A stretch of 49,726 nt of DNA from Acidobacteriota bacterium (GCA_018268715.1 JAFDVZ010000022.1:1-49726); one strand, 5' to 3'; shown: positions 24,804-33,212, counted from the first letter of the stretch. The notes: a model not told the origin generated them from the sequence alone. Program-made: numbers and translations.

Positions 24804-25781
24804 ATGTATCGGTGTTTACTCCTTCTGGCGGCCGTGTTTCCCGCAGCCGCCCAGCCTGTGCTTTACGCCTGCGGAAACGATAGTCAAACCTATGTGGTGG
24901 GTTCGAAGGCGCCTACCAGCGGATTGTTCCATCGCGACCGGGCGGGCGGGTGGACGCATTACGGCTATCATCACCCCCTGATTTTCGGATTCGCCTCCGA
25001 TCCTTCGCACCCCGGCGCCTTGCTGCTTTCGGCCGGCAACGGGCTGCTGAGGGCGGTCGGCGCGGGCCTCGATTGGACCCAACTGACCGGCAGCGACGTT
25101 ACCGAACTGCGCGATGTGGATGTCGACCGATCGACCGGCGCGGTCTATTTTGGATACGCCGCCGGCATCCGCGTCACCCGCGATGGCGGCAAGACGTGGA
25201 GCGAGCTTAGCGGCGGACTGCATCGGAAATTCACCGAATCGATCCGCGTGGACCGCAAGCGCTCCGGCGTGCTGCTGGCGGGCGGTGAAGACGGCGTGTT
25301 CCGGAGCGAGGACGATGGGCGGAGTTGGAGGCTGGCCGGCGCGTCGGGCGTGCAGATTCTGCGGATTGAGCAGTCGCCGCACGACGCCTGCTTCTGGCTG
25401 GCGTCCACGCAGGGGGCCGGGCTCTTCGCCTCCCACGACTGCGGCGTGACGTTCGAGAATCTGGGCTTTGTCGGCGTGGGGCGGAACCTGTACGACGTCG
25501 CCTTCGACCCCACTACCGCCGGCCGGATCGCAGTGGCGGGATGGGGGCCGGGCGTGGTGGTTTCAACCGACGGAGGACGCTCCTGGAAGCCGCGCAACGA
25601 AGGCCTGCCGGGGACGGAGGCGACCGCCGCGGTGTTCGACCCCGCGACGCCCGGGCGGCTGTTCGTCTCCATCCACGATCGGGCGGTGTATGTTTCCGAC
25701 GATGCCGGCGCTTCCTGGCGCAAGGACGGACTGGAACATACGCACGTCAACCGGTTGCGGTTTGTGGAGGTGGCGCGATGA
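24804..25781 (+). CDS. Exported BNR/Asp-box repeat protein (YCF48-like propeller)
   Basis: A 325-residue exported beta-propeller protein. Signal peptide 1-16 (M-Y-R-C-L-L-L-L-A-A-V-F-P-A-A-A-Q). Five Asp-box-type repeats are visible: T-R-D-G-G-K-T-W, R-S-E-D-D-G-R-S-W, S-H-D-C-G-V-T-F, S-T-D-G-G-R-S-W and S-D-D-A-G-A-S-W, at intervals of about 40-50 residues. Such propellers occur in sialidases, xyloglucanases and YCF48-type assembly factors; catalytic arginine-triad residues of a sialidase are not evident. Start chosen at 24804 since it opens the signal peptide. Its stop overlaps the start of the next gene in ATGA, so the two are translationally coupled and probably act together. Confidence 0.82.
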   Translation: MYRCLLLLAAVFPAAAQPVLYACGNDSQTYVVGSKAPTSGLFHRDRAGGWTHYGYHHPLIFGFASDPSHPGALLLSAGNGLLRAVGAGLDWTQLTGSDVTELRDVDVDRSTGAVYFGYAAGIRVTRDGGKTWSELSGGLHRKFTESIRVDRKRSGVLLAGGEDGVFRSEDDGRSWRLAGASGVQILRIEQSPHDACFWLASTQGAGLFASHDCGVTFENLGFVGVGRNLYDVAFDPTTAGRIAVAGWGPGVVVSTDGGRSWKPRNEGLPGTEATAAVFDPATPGRLFVSIHDRAVYVSDDAGASWRKDGLEHTHVNRLRFVEVAR

Positions 25782-27538
25782 AGCTGCTGGCGCTGGTTCT
25801 GGCGGCGGTTTCGGCGAGCGCCGCGACGCCCGCCTTTGAGGCTCGGGTGCGCTCGATTGTCGATACGGTGGCGCATCCGAAATCGCTCGAAAACGCGAGT
25901 ATCTCCACGGTCGCCGCCAAGCTGTACCTGCATGAGGACGCGGCGTGGTGTTCGTCCCGCGTCGTCGAGTTGTTCGCCGGCCCGCAATCGGGCGATATGT
26001 TCTGGATGTTTCCGGTGACCGCGACGGCCTACCTGGATCGCGGGCAGTTGTCGGCCGAGGCCCGCTCGGCGCTGCGCCGTTCGTGGAAGAGCTACGCGCC
26101 CTACCGCGGCGACACCGAGAACCACTTCCTGCTGTACTACACGTCGTTGTACCTGATGTCGCAACTGTATCCCGACGATGGTCCCGAGACGTGGTTCACG
26201 GGCAAGTCCTCCAAGGACAACATGGAGGAGGCGCGGCAGTGGATCGAAGGCTGGGTGAAGCTGACCACTACTCGCGGCCAGGGCGAATACGATTCGCCGC
26301 ACTACATTCAGGAGTACCTGATCCCGGTTTCGTTCCTGGCTGCCTGGGCCAAGGATCCGGCGATGAAGAAGCGCGCGTCGATGATGCTCGACTTCCTGAT
26401 CGCCGATTACGCGCCCGAGAATATCGACGGCATCACCGTCGGCGCGCAATCGCGGGTGTATGACAAGCAGTTGCTCGAGAAGTCGCTGAACCTGTCGTCG
26501 GACTTCCTGTGGCTGTGGTTCGGGCTGGGGCGCGGGCTGACGCCGCCCGGCAACTCCACGTTCTACTATGTCATCGCGAGCGCCTATGAGCCGCCCGAGG
26601 TGCTGCGGCGGATCGCCACGGATCGCTCCACACCGTATACGCATTACGAGCGCAAACGCACTCGGAACCGGTGGAGGTTCTGGGATGAGCGCCATGGTCC
26701 GGTGTACAAGACTACCTATGTGCGGAAGGAGTACGCGGTCGGCTCCGACCAGGGCGGCGTGTTGCAGCCGATTCAACAACATTCCTGGGACGTGACGTGG
26801 TCCGTGCCGGATCCGCGCGGGGTGCAGAATACGTTCTTCACTTTGAACCCGCACTCCTCGCTGCGCGAGTTGCAGACCTACTTCGTCTTTACGTCGGATT
26901 CGGGCATCCAGGACGTGGTGTCGTCCAAGAAGATGTACGATTCGCCGGATAAGTTTTCGGGCGGGTCGCCGTACGAGAAGATCGTGCAGGATAAGGACGC
27001 GCTGATCGCGCTGTACAACGTGGCCGACGGCGCGCGGTTTCCGCACATCAACGGCTTCTTCTCAAAGGACCTGGCCGAGGTGCGCGAGGATCCGTCTGGT
27101 TGGATCTTCCTGCGGGGCGGGGAAGCGCTGATCGCCTGCCGTCCGCTGCGGCCGTACTTCTGGAAGCCGATTGAGGAGGGTGGCAAACGCCTGTTCAGCC
27201 CGTACCGGAAGAACGGCGTGGTGGTGCAGGTGGCGGCGGTGTCCGAAGTCGGGGGCATGGACGCGTTCCGCAAGGCTATCCTGGCGCTGCCGCTCGATAT
27301 ACGCCTGGACCCGGTCCCCGCGGTGACCTTCCGGTCCCTGCGCGGCGCCATGATTGAGTTCACCTACGGCGAGGTTCCGAAGGTGAATGGGAAGCCGATG
27401 GATTACGCGCACTGGCCGCTGTTTGGCGGGCCGTTTCTGGAGTCGGCGGTGGATTCCGAGGTGCTCGCGATACACCACGGCGGGCTCCGGCGGACGCTTG
27501 ATTTTCGGAGCCTGACGGTGACGGATTCGGGGCGGTGA
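25778..27538 (+). CDS. Exported protein of unknown function, possibly alpha-toroid lyase/hydrolase-like
   Basis: A 586-residue exported protein that I cannot assign with confidence. Signal peptide 1-16 (M-K-L-L-A-L-V-L-A-A-V-S-A-S-A). The first 330 residues look helical and rich in aromatic residues (T-E-N-H-F-L-L-Y-Y-T-S-L-Y-L-M-S-Q-L-Y, G-E-Y-D-S-P-H-Y-I-Q-E-Y), reminiscent of (alpha/alpha)6 toroids of heparinase II/III or related polysaccharide lyases. The rest is beta-rich (V-V-V-Q-V-A-A-V-S-E, L-E-S-A-V-D-S-E). Conserved-looking Asn-His and Tyr-Asp-Ser-Pro-His could be active-site residues. It overlaps the upstream BNR gene by 4 bp (ATGA). No Shine-Dalgarno box beyond the GGAGG 10 nt upstream within the preceding gene. 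Confidence 0.7.
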   Translation: MKLLALVLAAVSASAATPAFEARVRSIVDTVAHPKSLENASISTVAAKLYLHEDAAWCSSRVVELFAGPQSGDMFWMFPVTATAYLDRGQLSAEARSALRRSWKSYAPYRGDTENHFLLYYTSLYLMSQLYPDDGPETWFTGKSSKDNMEEARQWIEGWVKLTTTRGQGEYDSPHYIQEYLIPVSFLAAWAKDPAMKKRASMMLDFLIADYAPENIDGITVGAQSRVYDKQLLEKSLNLSSDFLWLWFGLGRGLTPPGNSTFYYVIASAYEPPEVLRRIATDRSTPYTHYERKRTRNRWRFWDERHGPVYKTTYVRKEYAVGSDQGGVLQPIQQHSWDVTWSVPDPRGVQNTFFTLNPHSSLRELQTYFVFTSDSGIQDVVSSKKMYDSPDKFSGGSPYEKIVQDKDALIALYNVADGARFPHINGFFSKDLAEVREDPSGWIFLRGGEALIACRPLRPYFWKPIEEGGKRLFSPYRKNGVVVQVAAVSEVGGMDAFRKAILALPLDIRLDPVPAVTFRSLRGAMIEFTYGEVPKVNGKPMDYAHWPLFGGPFLESAVDSEVLAIHHGGLRRTLDFRSLTVTDSGR

Positions 27539-27590
27539 AGGGGCAGGAGACAGGAGACAGAAGTCTAGGAAGTCGGGAGGCGCTGCGGCT

Positions 27591-28274
27591 CTATCCCATC
27601 TTTGAGCCGCACTCCGGGCAGAACTTTACTGGGTTGGGTGGCGCGAATCCGCAGCCGGGGCAACTGGCGGCCTTGGGCTTGACCGGTGTGCCGCATTCGG
27701 GACAGAACTTGCCGTTGCCGACGGCGCCGCCGCATTCGGAACAGAATGCCGGCTTGAGCGGCGCCTTGCCGCCCTGCGCCGACATCACCGACGGTGACTT
27801 CATGTCGATGCCGGAGACGTAGTCGGTCTTGGCGGCCTTGTCGAATAGCTGCTGGCGCGCTGCTTCGGCCTTTGCGTGAGCGTGGGCCGAGGCGATCTCC
27901 TGCTCGAACTTCGGCGAACAGCCGTCGCACTGTCCCGCTGATTCGTTCCAGCAGACCTCCGGGCACACCCACTTGCCGCACCGCGAACACTGATGGAAAT
28001 GCTGCTTGCCTTCCTGAATCGCCTTGGCGAGCGCGGCGTCGTGCGCCTTACCTCCTACCGCCCGCTGAATGTCGTAGGCCGAGTTGCTGGCCGATCCGGC
28101 CCAGCCGCCGAACAGGTCCGAGGCGGCGCGCAACAGCCCGCCGGCAGTCCCGATGATCGAGGCGTCGAACTGCGACATGAAGCCGTTGCCGCACTTGTCA
28201 CAGTGGAACTTGAACTGGTATCCGCGATCAGTGGACAGGTCCTCGTAGTTGGCGACGAATTGGATCATTGACAT
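27591..28274 (-). CDS. Multi-zinc-ribbon protein
   Basis: A 227-residue, probably cytoplasmic protein carrying several CxxC knuckles. Near the N-terminus is H-C-D-K-C-G-N-G-F; in the middle C-S-R-C-G-K-W-V-C-P-E-V-C and C-D-G-C; at the C-terminus two double-knuckle ribbons, C-S-E-C-G...F-C-P-E-C-G and C-P-G-C-G...F-C-P-E-C-G. The stretch after the first knuckle has a Gly/Ala-rich segment (G-T-A-G-G-L-L-R-A-A). Role unknown; such proteins often scaffold or bind nucleic acid. I start it at 28274 (M-S-M-I-Q-F); the frame is open 36 nt further but an inverted repeat lies in that part. It is convergent with the upstream secreted-protein gene and precedes nothing coupled. Confidence 0.78.
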   Translation of the reverse strand: MSMIQFVANYEDLSTDRGYQFKFHCDKCGNGFMSQFDASIIGTAGGLLRAASDLFGGWAGSASNSAYDIQRAVGGKAHDAALAKAIQEGKQHFHQCSRCGKWVCPEVCWNESAGQCDGCSPKFEQEIASAHAHAKAEAARQQLFDKAAKTDYVSGIDMKSPSVMSAQGGKAPLKPAFCSECGGAVGNGKFCPECGTPVKPKAASCPGCGFAPPNPVKFCPECGSKMG

Positions 28275-28302
28275 TTGTGGAAAACGTTGGCCCTTTCCAC
28301 AA
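28275..28302 (-). promoter_or_regulatory. Inverted repeat touching the start codon of the zinc-ribbon gene
   Basis: Perfect arms TTGTGGAAA (28275-28283) and TTTCCACAA (28294-28302) with a 10-bp spacer, immediately before the ATG at 28274. Symmetry and position suit a repressor site or a leader hairpin. The leftward strand also holds TTTTCCACA, which fits the degenerate DnaA-box pattern, but a single box means little. Confidence 0.5.
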
Positions 28303-28334
28303 TCTAGCATTGGGCGCGGTCGGCTCGCGCAGCT

Positions 28335-28823
28335 TCAGTCGCGCGCCAGGGCGGCCCACACCAGGGCGGGAATCGCGATCAGGGCCGCCGCGCCAGCAAG
28401 CAACAGCAGGACGTGATGGGCGGCCAGATCGTTGACCGAGGCGGGCCAGGATCCGGCGAACATCTGGCTGACAAGGCCCTGCACCCAGCCTGAGGTCGCG
28501 CCGATGAAGACTCCCAGCAGCCCGACGACGCATCCGAAGGCGACTACCTGCGCGGCCGTGATCGGGCGGGAGGCGGCCTCCACAGCATCCCGGCGGGCGC
28601 GCAGCTGGGCGAGCCACCAGACACGCCCGGCATCCGGCACCGCCGCCATCTGGCGAGACTCCTGACGCGCCTCCTCAATGGCGCCCGCGATGGCCGTGAC
28701 GTCCCGGCAGAGTTCGCATCCCGCGACGTGGGCCCGCAGTTCGTCCGGCGCGCGCGCGGGCCATCGGCCTTGCAGAACCGCCGATAGGGTTTCGGCCTCG
28801 AACTCGCACTCCACCTTCTTCAT
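28335..28823 (-). CDS. Membrane anti-sigma factor with zinc-binding ZAS-type domain
   Basis: A 162-residue predicted anti-sigma factor. The N-terminal cytoplasmic domain has H-V-A-G-C-E-L-C (HxxxCxxC, about 32-39), the zinc site of ZAS-type anti-sigma factors that grip ECF sigma factors. Two transmembrane helices follow near 92-115 and 135-157. Its ATG overlaps the stop of the ECF sigma gene (ATGA at 28820-28823), so the pair is co-translated in balanced amounts, as is usual. The released signal cannot be told; the cysteines allow redox control. Confidence 0.87.
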   Translation of the reverse strand: MKKVECEFEAETLSAVLQGRWPARAPDELRAHVAGCELCRDVTAIAGAIEEARQESRQMAAVPDAGRVWWLAQLRARRDAVEAASRPITAAQVVAFGCVVGLLGVFIGATSGWVQGLVSQMFAGSWPASVNDLAAHHVLLLLAGAAALIAIPALVWAALARD

Positions 28824-29398
28824 GAGCGCTCCTTTGCGCTGGACCGGTTCAACAGGAGAGCCAGCTTGCGGCGCGCGCGGGCTAGCAGCGGCTTCAGGCT
28901 GGCCGCGCTCAATCCCAGCGTCTGGGCGATCTCCTGATGAGAAGATCCCTCGGCGTAGGCGAGCCAGAGCATGGCGCGCTCACGCGGCTTCAGGCTGGTC
29001 ATGGCGCGGGCGAAATCGGCTCGGCGGTCCGCGGCGGCGGGGTCCTGGCCGGAAGGGACGCTTTCGACGTCGTGGCCCGCCACGGTCGCCGGAGTCCGCG
29101 CGAGGTGGCGGCGGCGGGAGTCTCGGGCGAGGTTGGTGGCGATGCGATAGAGAGCGTTGCGGCGGTGTGCCTCGCTCTCATACCGCGACCCCGCCCGCAG
29201 GAACCGGTAGAAGGTCTCTTGCAACAGATCGTCGGCCTGCTGGCGGTCTCCGGTGACGCGCGACAGGTAGGCCCACAGGCCGCGCGCGGTGCGCTCGTAG
29301 AAGGCCCGGAAGGCCTCCTCATCCATCGCGAAATCGGCCGAGGCTTCGTCCAACGTGCTGGCTCGCCGCAGGTCGGTGTATGTCATTTCGCGGAACAT
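28820..29398 (-). CDS. ECF-type RNA polymerase sigma factor
   Basis: A 192-residue group IV sigma factor. Region 2 (about 30-95) shows D-D-L-L-Q-E-T-F-Y-R-F and Y-R-I-A-T-N-L-A-R-D; region 4 (about 125-180) shows L-K-P-R-E-R-A-M-L-W-L-A-Y-A-E-G-S-S-H-Q-E-I-A-Q-T-L-G-L in separate blocks ending with an HTH. The first ATG at 29398 gives M-F-R-E-M-T-Y; the next, 12 nt on, gives M-T-Y-T-D-L-R-R. It begins 7 bp after the membrane protein gene and overlaps the anti-sigma gene by 4 bp, forming a three-gene operon. Autoregulation is likely but no -35/-10 pair of ECF type was identified. Confidence 0.93.
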   Translation of the reverse strand: MFREMTYTDLRRASTLDEASADFAMDEEAFRAFYERTARGLWAYLSRVTGDRQQADDLLQETFYRFLRAGSRYESEAHRRNALYRIATNLARDSRRRHLARTPATVAGHDVESVPSGQDPAAADRRADFARAMTSLKPRERAMLWLAYAEGSSHQEIAQTLGLSAASLKPLLARARRKLALLLNRSSAKERS

Positions 29399-29405
29399 AG
29401 GGGAC

Positions 29406-30251
29406 TCAAAGGCCCGGCTGATCGAGGCGCCGCGGCGTATCGAGCAGGCCCAGGCGGCGCGAGATCACAAAGCTGATGATAGCGGAGAGGACGAAACCGA
29501 GTCCCAGGGAGATGGCCAGAACTCCCATGGCGTGGAACGGCTGCGCCGCGCGGTCAGACACCTGGCCGCTCAACAACTGGAGACCGATGCCCGCGGCCAC
29601 CAGCACCACGCCGCCCTGAATCGCCCACAGAATACGCCCAAAGGGCGCTCCGGGCCCGCGTGGGGCGGGGTCGAGCACCAGCGGCGCCGCCTGCAGGAAG
29701 CGCGAGCCGGGCGGCGACTGGATGTAGGCCAGCAGATCCTCGTTATTGGTGAGGCGATCGAGCACCTTCATGTTCACTTCGGCGTGGACCTTGGCTGCTT
29801 GCTTCCATCGGCGGGAGTCGAGCAGAGTGCGGACCAGCCACGCGATCAGACTGATCGCCATTCCGAAGCCCGAAAACACGGCGACGCCCGCCAGCAAGTC
29901 GCGCCAGATGTCGTCCTCGCGGGGCGGATCCGGCTGTCCGACGTAGTAGGCCGGGTTGCGCCGGATGTCCGGGTGCGCGCTAATGTAGGCCGCGAGCGCG
30001 GGATACGGCGCGAGGAACGCCGCGTTCTCCATGAGAGACGGGTCGATCGAAAGCACGCGCCGCACCGATGGCGGATGCTTGTCGAGTAACGTGGACAGCT
30101 CCTGTCTCGTGCTCTGCGCGTCCAGGCGTTCGGGCAGCGGCGCGGCGGCGGCCGGTTGGGGTTTCGGCGGGACCTGGGGCGGTTGCGCGACGAGCGGGAG
30201 CGCCGCGGTCAGGGCGATGGCGGCGAGTCGAATGGTCCAGCGGTTCGGCAT
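29406..30251 (-). CDS. Membrane protein of unknown function, first gene of the ECF sigma operon
   Basis: A 281-residue protein not assigned to a family. Signal or anchor helix at about 8-22 (I-R-L-A-A-I-A-L-T-A-A-L-P), a Pro/Ala-rich linker (P-P-Q-V-P-P-K-P-Q-P), a soluble domain with D-K-H-P-P-S-V-R-R-V-L-S-I-D and I-S-A-H-P-D-I-R, and then three transmembrane helices near 125-147, 210-230 and 245-265. I chose the ATG at 30251; the frame is open 36 nt upstream. AGAGAGGA lies 12 nt before it. Position at the head of the sigma/anti-sigma operon suggests that it takes part in the same response, perhaps as sensor or co-repressor; this is inference. Confidence 0.75.
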   Translation of the reverse strand: MPNRWTIRLAAIALTAALPLVAQPPQVPPKPQPAAAAPLPERLDAQSTRQELSTLLDKHPPSVRRVLSIDPSLMENAAFLAPYPALAAYISAHPDIRRNPAYYVGQPDPPREDDIWRDLLAGVAVFSGFGMAISLIAWLVRTLLDSRRWKQAAKVHAEVNMKVLDRLTNNEDLLAYIQSPPGSRFLQAAPLVLDPAPRGPGAPFGRILWAIQGGVVLVAAGIGLQLLSGQVSDRAAQPFHAMGVLAISLGLGFVLSAIISFVISRRLGLLDTPRRLDQPGL

Positions 30252-30327
30252 GAGTTGTATGAATCCTCTCTGCCGGTTATTACGCAAGACGGGCGCGAGG
30301 GTTAACCGTCGCGCCCGGGCGGGGCCG

Positions 30328-31440
30328 TTATTTGGGCGCTTCGGGGCGCAGCGCCTGCTTCAGCTTGTCGCCGAAGATCGAGGTGCGCGGCGGGGGCGCC
30401 GGCCTTGACGCCGCGACGGCCACGGGTTGGAGCACGGTGGGACGGGGCGTCGCCTCCGCCGCGGCGGGGGTTCCGTTCGCCGGGTCCAGATAGCGCGCCT
30501 TCTTGAGCACCGCGCGATCGAGCGAGGTGCTGTAGCTGGTCCAGCAGCCGTCCACGTGACGGTCCTTTTCGACCAGCGCCCGCATGCACTCCATCTTCGA
30601 ATCGAGGTTGTCCAGGTGATGCAGCAGCAGGGCCTCGGCAAATAGCGGCACCTTCGGCGATCCGTATTCGAGCTCGCCGTGATGGCTGAGGATCATGTGC
30701 TCGACGAGGGTCCTCAGGCGGGGCGGGAAATCCGGCAGCAGGCGCAGCTTTTCGCCGATCATCTGGATACCCATGACGATGTGGCCGATCAGCTGGCCTT
30801 CGCTCGAATAGCCGAAACCGCGGTCGTAGGTGAGCTCCTCGATCTTGCCGATGTCGTGCAGCATGGCGCCGGTGAGCACCAGGTCGACGTCGACATGGGC
30901 GTAGTGCCCGGCGGTCATCCGCGCCAGCTTGCAGACCGAGAGCACGTGCTCGATCAACCCGCTCAGATAGGCGTGATGGACCACCTTGGCGGCCGGCGCG
31001 ATCTTATACAGACCGGCGATCCGCTCGTCGGCGAACATCAGTTCGAGCAGCGCCTTCAGGTGCGGGTTCCGCATTTCGGAGACGATGCCGCACAGCTCGG
31101 CGAACATCTCGTCGGGATTGCGGGAGGAGGCCGGGAAGAAATCCGCGAAGTCCACCTCGCGCTCGTCCATCTTGGCGAGCTTGTGCAAGGTGAGCTGAGG
31201 GCGGTTCTGATAGATCTGATAGAGCGCCTTAACCTTGACGAAGTCGTCGCGCTCGAAGGTGTGCATGACGTCGGAGACGTTATCCCACATCTTCGCCTCG
31301 ACGTCGCCGGTCCGATCGCCGAGCATCAACGAGAGGTACGGCTCGCCGCTCTTCTTCTGCCGGATGTCCTTGGACTGCACCAGGAAGATCGCCGAAATAA
31401 CCTGATTCGGCTCAAGTTCGCTTACGTAGGGGGACTTCAT
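30328..31440 (-). CDS. YhaM-like 3'-5' exoribonuclease (OB fold plus HD domain)
   Basis: A 370-residue predicted 3'-5' exoribonuclease. An N-terminal OB-fold (about 10-95, L-S-L-M-L-G-D-R-T-G-D-V-E-A-K-M-W) precedes an HD phosphohydrolase domain (about 150-300) with H-H-A-Y-L-S-G-L-I-E-H-V and the metal pair M-L-H-D-I-G-K, then I-L-S-H-H-G-E-L-E-Y-G-S-P. This arrangement is that of Bacillus YhaM. The last 45 residues are a Pro/Ala-rich tail. The ATG at 31440 has only a weak GG-rich box. It lies 11 bp after the PPIase gene on the same strand, probably in one transcript. Confidence 0.88.
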   Translation of the reverse strand: MKSPYVSELEPNQVISAIFLVQSKDIRQKKSGEPYLSLMLGDRTGDVEAKMWDNVSDVMHTFERDDFVKVKALYQIYQNRPQLTLHKLAKMDEREVDFADFFPASSRNPDEMFAELCGIVSEMRNPHLKALLELMFADERIAGLYKIAPAAKVVHHAYLSGLIEHVLSVCKLARMTAGHYAHVDVDLVLTGAMLHDIGKIEELTYDRGFGYSSEGQLIGHIVMGIQMIGEKLRLLPDFPPRLRTLVEHMILSHHGELEYGSPKVPLFAEALLLHHLDNLDSKMECMRALVEKDRHVDGCWTSYSTSLDRAVLKKARYLDPANGTPAAAEATPRPTVLQPVAVAASRPAPPPRTSIFGDKLKQALRPEAPK

Positions 31441-31451
31441 TGATCCCAGTT

Positions 31452-32606
31452 CTAGTTTTTGGATGATGACTGACCGGACTTGGTGGTGATGGTGCCGGGC
31501 ACGGGCACCATCCACAGCGCGCGCTTGCGATGGGGCGTCTGCGCCACTTCCTTCTTCGAAACGGTCTCCGGCCGCAGCTGGGCCGGATCGGTCCACGAGG
31601 TGTCCTTGCCGGGCGCCGCGCCGGAATCGACGAAGCCCGGTTTGATCTCGAGGAAGGCGTCCTTGCGAAGCTGCGTCAGGTACTCGCGCACGGCCGGCTG
31701 CATCTTCGGCGAGAACATCTTGTCCATGATCTCGTTTTCGACTTCCTCAAAGGTGGCCTGGCCGGACTTCTGGTGATCCTCGACGCGCAGGATCAGGAAT
31801 CCGTTGGCGACCTTGATGGGAGGCGTCACGAAGCCGCGCGGCTTGTCCCACACCGCTCCCTCGATTTCGGGCCGCAGTTGGCCCTTGGGGAACGGAGGCA
31901 TGTCGCCGCCGCTCTGCGCCGTCTGCTGATCGTCGGAGTTGTCGCGCGCCAGGTCGGCGAACTTCTCGCCCTTGGTGGCCCGCGCCGCCAGATCCTTGGC
32001 TTTCTTTTCGCCGGCGGCGACGCCCGCCGCGTCGCGACCTTCGGTGGAAACAAAGATCTGGCGCAGGAACACGCGCTCTTCGCGCACGAATTCGTTCTTG
32101 TGCTCGGCGTAGAACTTCTGCATTTCGTCGCGCTTCACCTGGACGCGGCGGCCCACCTCGTCGCGCACGACGCGCTCGGTCAGCATGCTGTTTTTCATCT
32201 CGTTCCGGTAGTCCTCAAACGGCATGCCCGCCTGTTCGCGGACCCACTGCTGGAACTTTTCCGGATCGGCGATGCCGGCGCGCTTCTGCATGGCGGCCAT
32301 GGCCTTGCTGACGTCGCCGTCGACATTGATGTTCAGCTCCTTGCCCTTCTGGACGAGGAGGAGCTGGTCAATGCGGTCGCGCAGCGAGTCCTTGGAACGA
32401 TTTTCGATGTTGTCGGCCAGCCGTCGGCCGCTCAGCCCTTGCTGACGCAGTTCGGCTTCAGCCAGCTTGCGGGCGTGTTCCACTTCGCCGCGCGTGACGA
32501 TGTCGCCATTCACTTTCGCGATGATTTCCTCAACCGTCAGGACGTCGGCGGCCGCAAAAAGAGGGAGACTGCACGCACCCAAGGCCAGGGCGAAGACGCA
32601 CTTCAT
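31452..32606 (-). CDS. Exported SurA-like peptidyl-prolyl isomerase (parvulin)
   Basis: Periplasmic folding factor with 384 residues. Signal peptide 1-20 (ends L-F-A-A-A). A SurA-N-like helical region (about 25-165, V-N-G-D-I-V-T-R-G-E-V) precedes a parvulin domain (about 180-275) with L-R-Q-I-F-V-S-T, A-R-D-N-S-D-D, G-G-D-M-P-P-F-P-K-G-Q-L and N-G-F-L-I-L-R-V-E-D. There is one parvulin domain, against two in E. coli SurA. A 70-residue tail is low in complexity. Start at 32606 and not at the ATG three codons earlier, because that ATG overlaps the TATAAT hexamer of the probable promoter. Co-transcribed with the HD nuclease. Confidence 0.88.
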   Translation of the reverse strand: MKCVFALALGACSLPLFAAADVLTVEEIIAKVNGDIVTRGEVEHARKLAEAELRQQGLSGRRLADNIENRSKDSLRDRIDQLLLVQKGKELNINVDGDVSKAMAAMQKRAGIADPEKFQQWVREQAGMPFEDYRNEMKNSMLTERVVRDEVGRRVQVKRDEMQKFYAEHKNEFVREERVFLRQIFVSTEGRDAAGVAAGEKKAKDLAARATKGEKFADLARDNSDDQQTAQSGGDMPPFPKGQLRPEIEGAVWDKPRGFVTPPIKVANGFLILRVEDHQKSGQATFEEVENEIMDKMFSPKMQPAVREYLTQLRKDAFLEIKPGFVDSGAAPGKDTSWTDPAQLRPETVSKKEVAQTPHRKRALWMVPVPGTITTKSGQSSSKN

Positions 32607-32613
32607 ATGGTCC

Positions 32614-32619
32614 ATTATA
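32614..32619 (-). promoter_or_regulatory. TATAAT of a predicted leaderless promoter (PPIase gene)
   Basis: The perfect -10 hexamer ends 7 nt before the ATG at 32606, so transcription should begin at or within one or two nucleotides of the start codon. No Shine-Dalgarno box. The alternative ATG at 32615 lies inside the hexamer and cannot be on the transcript. No strong -35 was recognised. Confidence 0.55.
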
Positions 32620-32844
32620 TGTCAGGCTCATGAGCGCTCTCCCTGGCGGTGTTGGGGGCTGGCGGGAGGCGTCGGGTGAACCGCCGTGTGGGGGCGCCAG
32701 GGGGCCTACGAGGGACTAAAGTTCCAGCCATAAAGTGGGGGAGTACCGTGGGCGAATAGGACGAGTACACTATTGTCCCGAGTCCCATTCCTGCCCGAAT
32801 ATAGATCGAATCCCGTACAACGGCAGTTCCAGGGCGAGGTGAGT

Positions 32845-33189
32845 GTGAAGACAGAATCCAACACGGACCGGCGCGGCTCCGACCGCTTCTCGATCGAACG
32901 CGAACTGCGCTACAAGGTATTGAACAAGAAAAGCGGCGAAGAGAGCGGCGCCGGGCGCACCATCAACATGAGCAGCACGGGCGTGCTGTTCACCACCGAC
33001 CAGATGCTGTTGCCCGGGCGCAGGATCGAGGTTTCCATCAGTTGGCCGGCCCAGTTGAACAACAAGTGCGCGTTGCGACTGGTGGCCCGCGGGCGCGTGG
33101 TGCGGTTTGACGACGGCAAGGCGGCCATGGAGATTCAGCAGTACGAGTTCAAGACGCAGGCGAAAGCCCCGCTTGTCCCCATTCAGTAA
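32845..33189 (+). CDS. PilZ-domain protein
   Basis: A 114-residue single-domain PilZ protein, the second in the window. D-R-R-G-S-D-R-F-S-I-E-R supplies the arginine motif, and I-N-M-S-S-T-G-V-L-F the N-x-S-x-x-G motif, so cyclic di-GMP binding is plausible. The barrel ends with G-K-A-A-M-E-I-Q-Q-Y. The frame is open from a TTG at 32773; I prefer the GTG at 32845, which follows GGCGAGGTGA closely and begins just before the arginine motif; another in-frame GTG lies at 32839. It is convergent with the HTH-TPR gene. The 238 bp between 32607 and 32844 hold only the PPIase promoter and no other gene that I can see. Confidence 0.78.
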   Translation: MKTESNTDRRGSDRFSIERELRYKVLNKKSGEESGAGRTINMSSTGVLFTTDQMLLPGRRIEVSISWPAQLNNKCALRLVARGRVVRFDDGKAAMEIQQYEFKTQAKAPLVPIQ

Positions 33190-33212
33190 AGCTCCGATTC
33201 AATAAAGCAACG

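Noticed and set aside
28294-28302. DnaA box or replication origin
   Set aside because: A single degenerate box, with no cluster, no AT-rich unwinding stretch and no dnaA/dnaN nearby.
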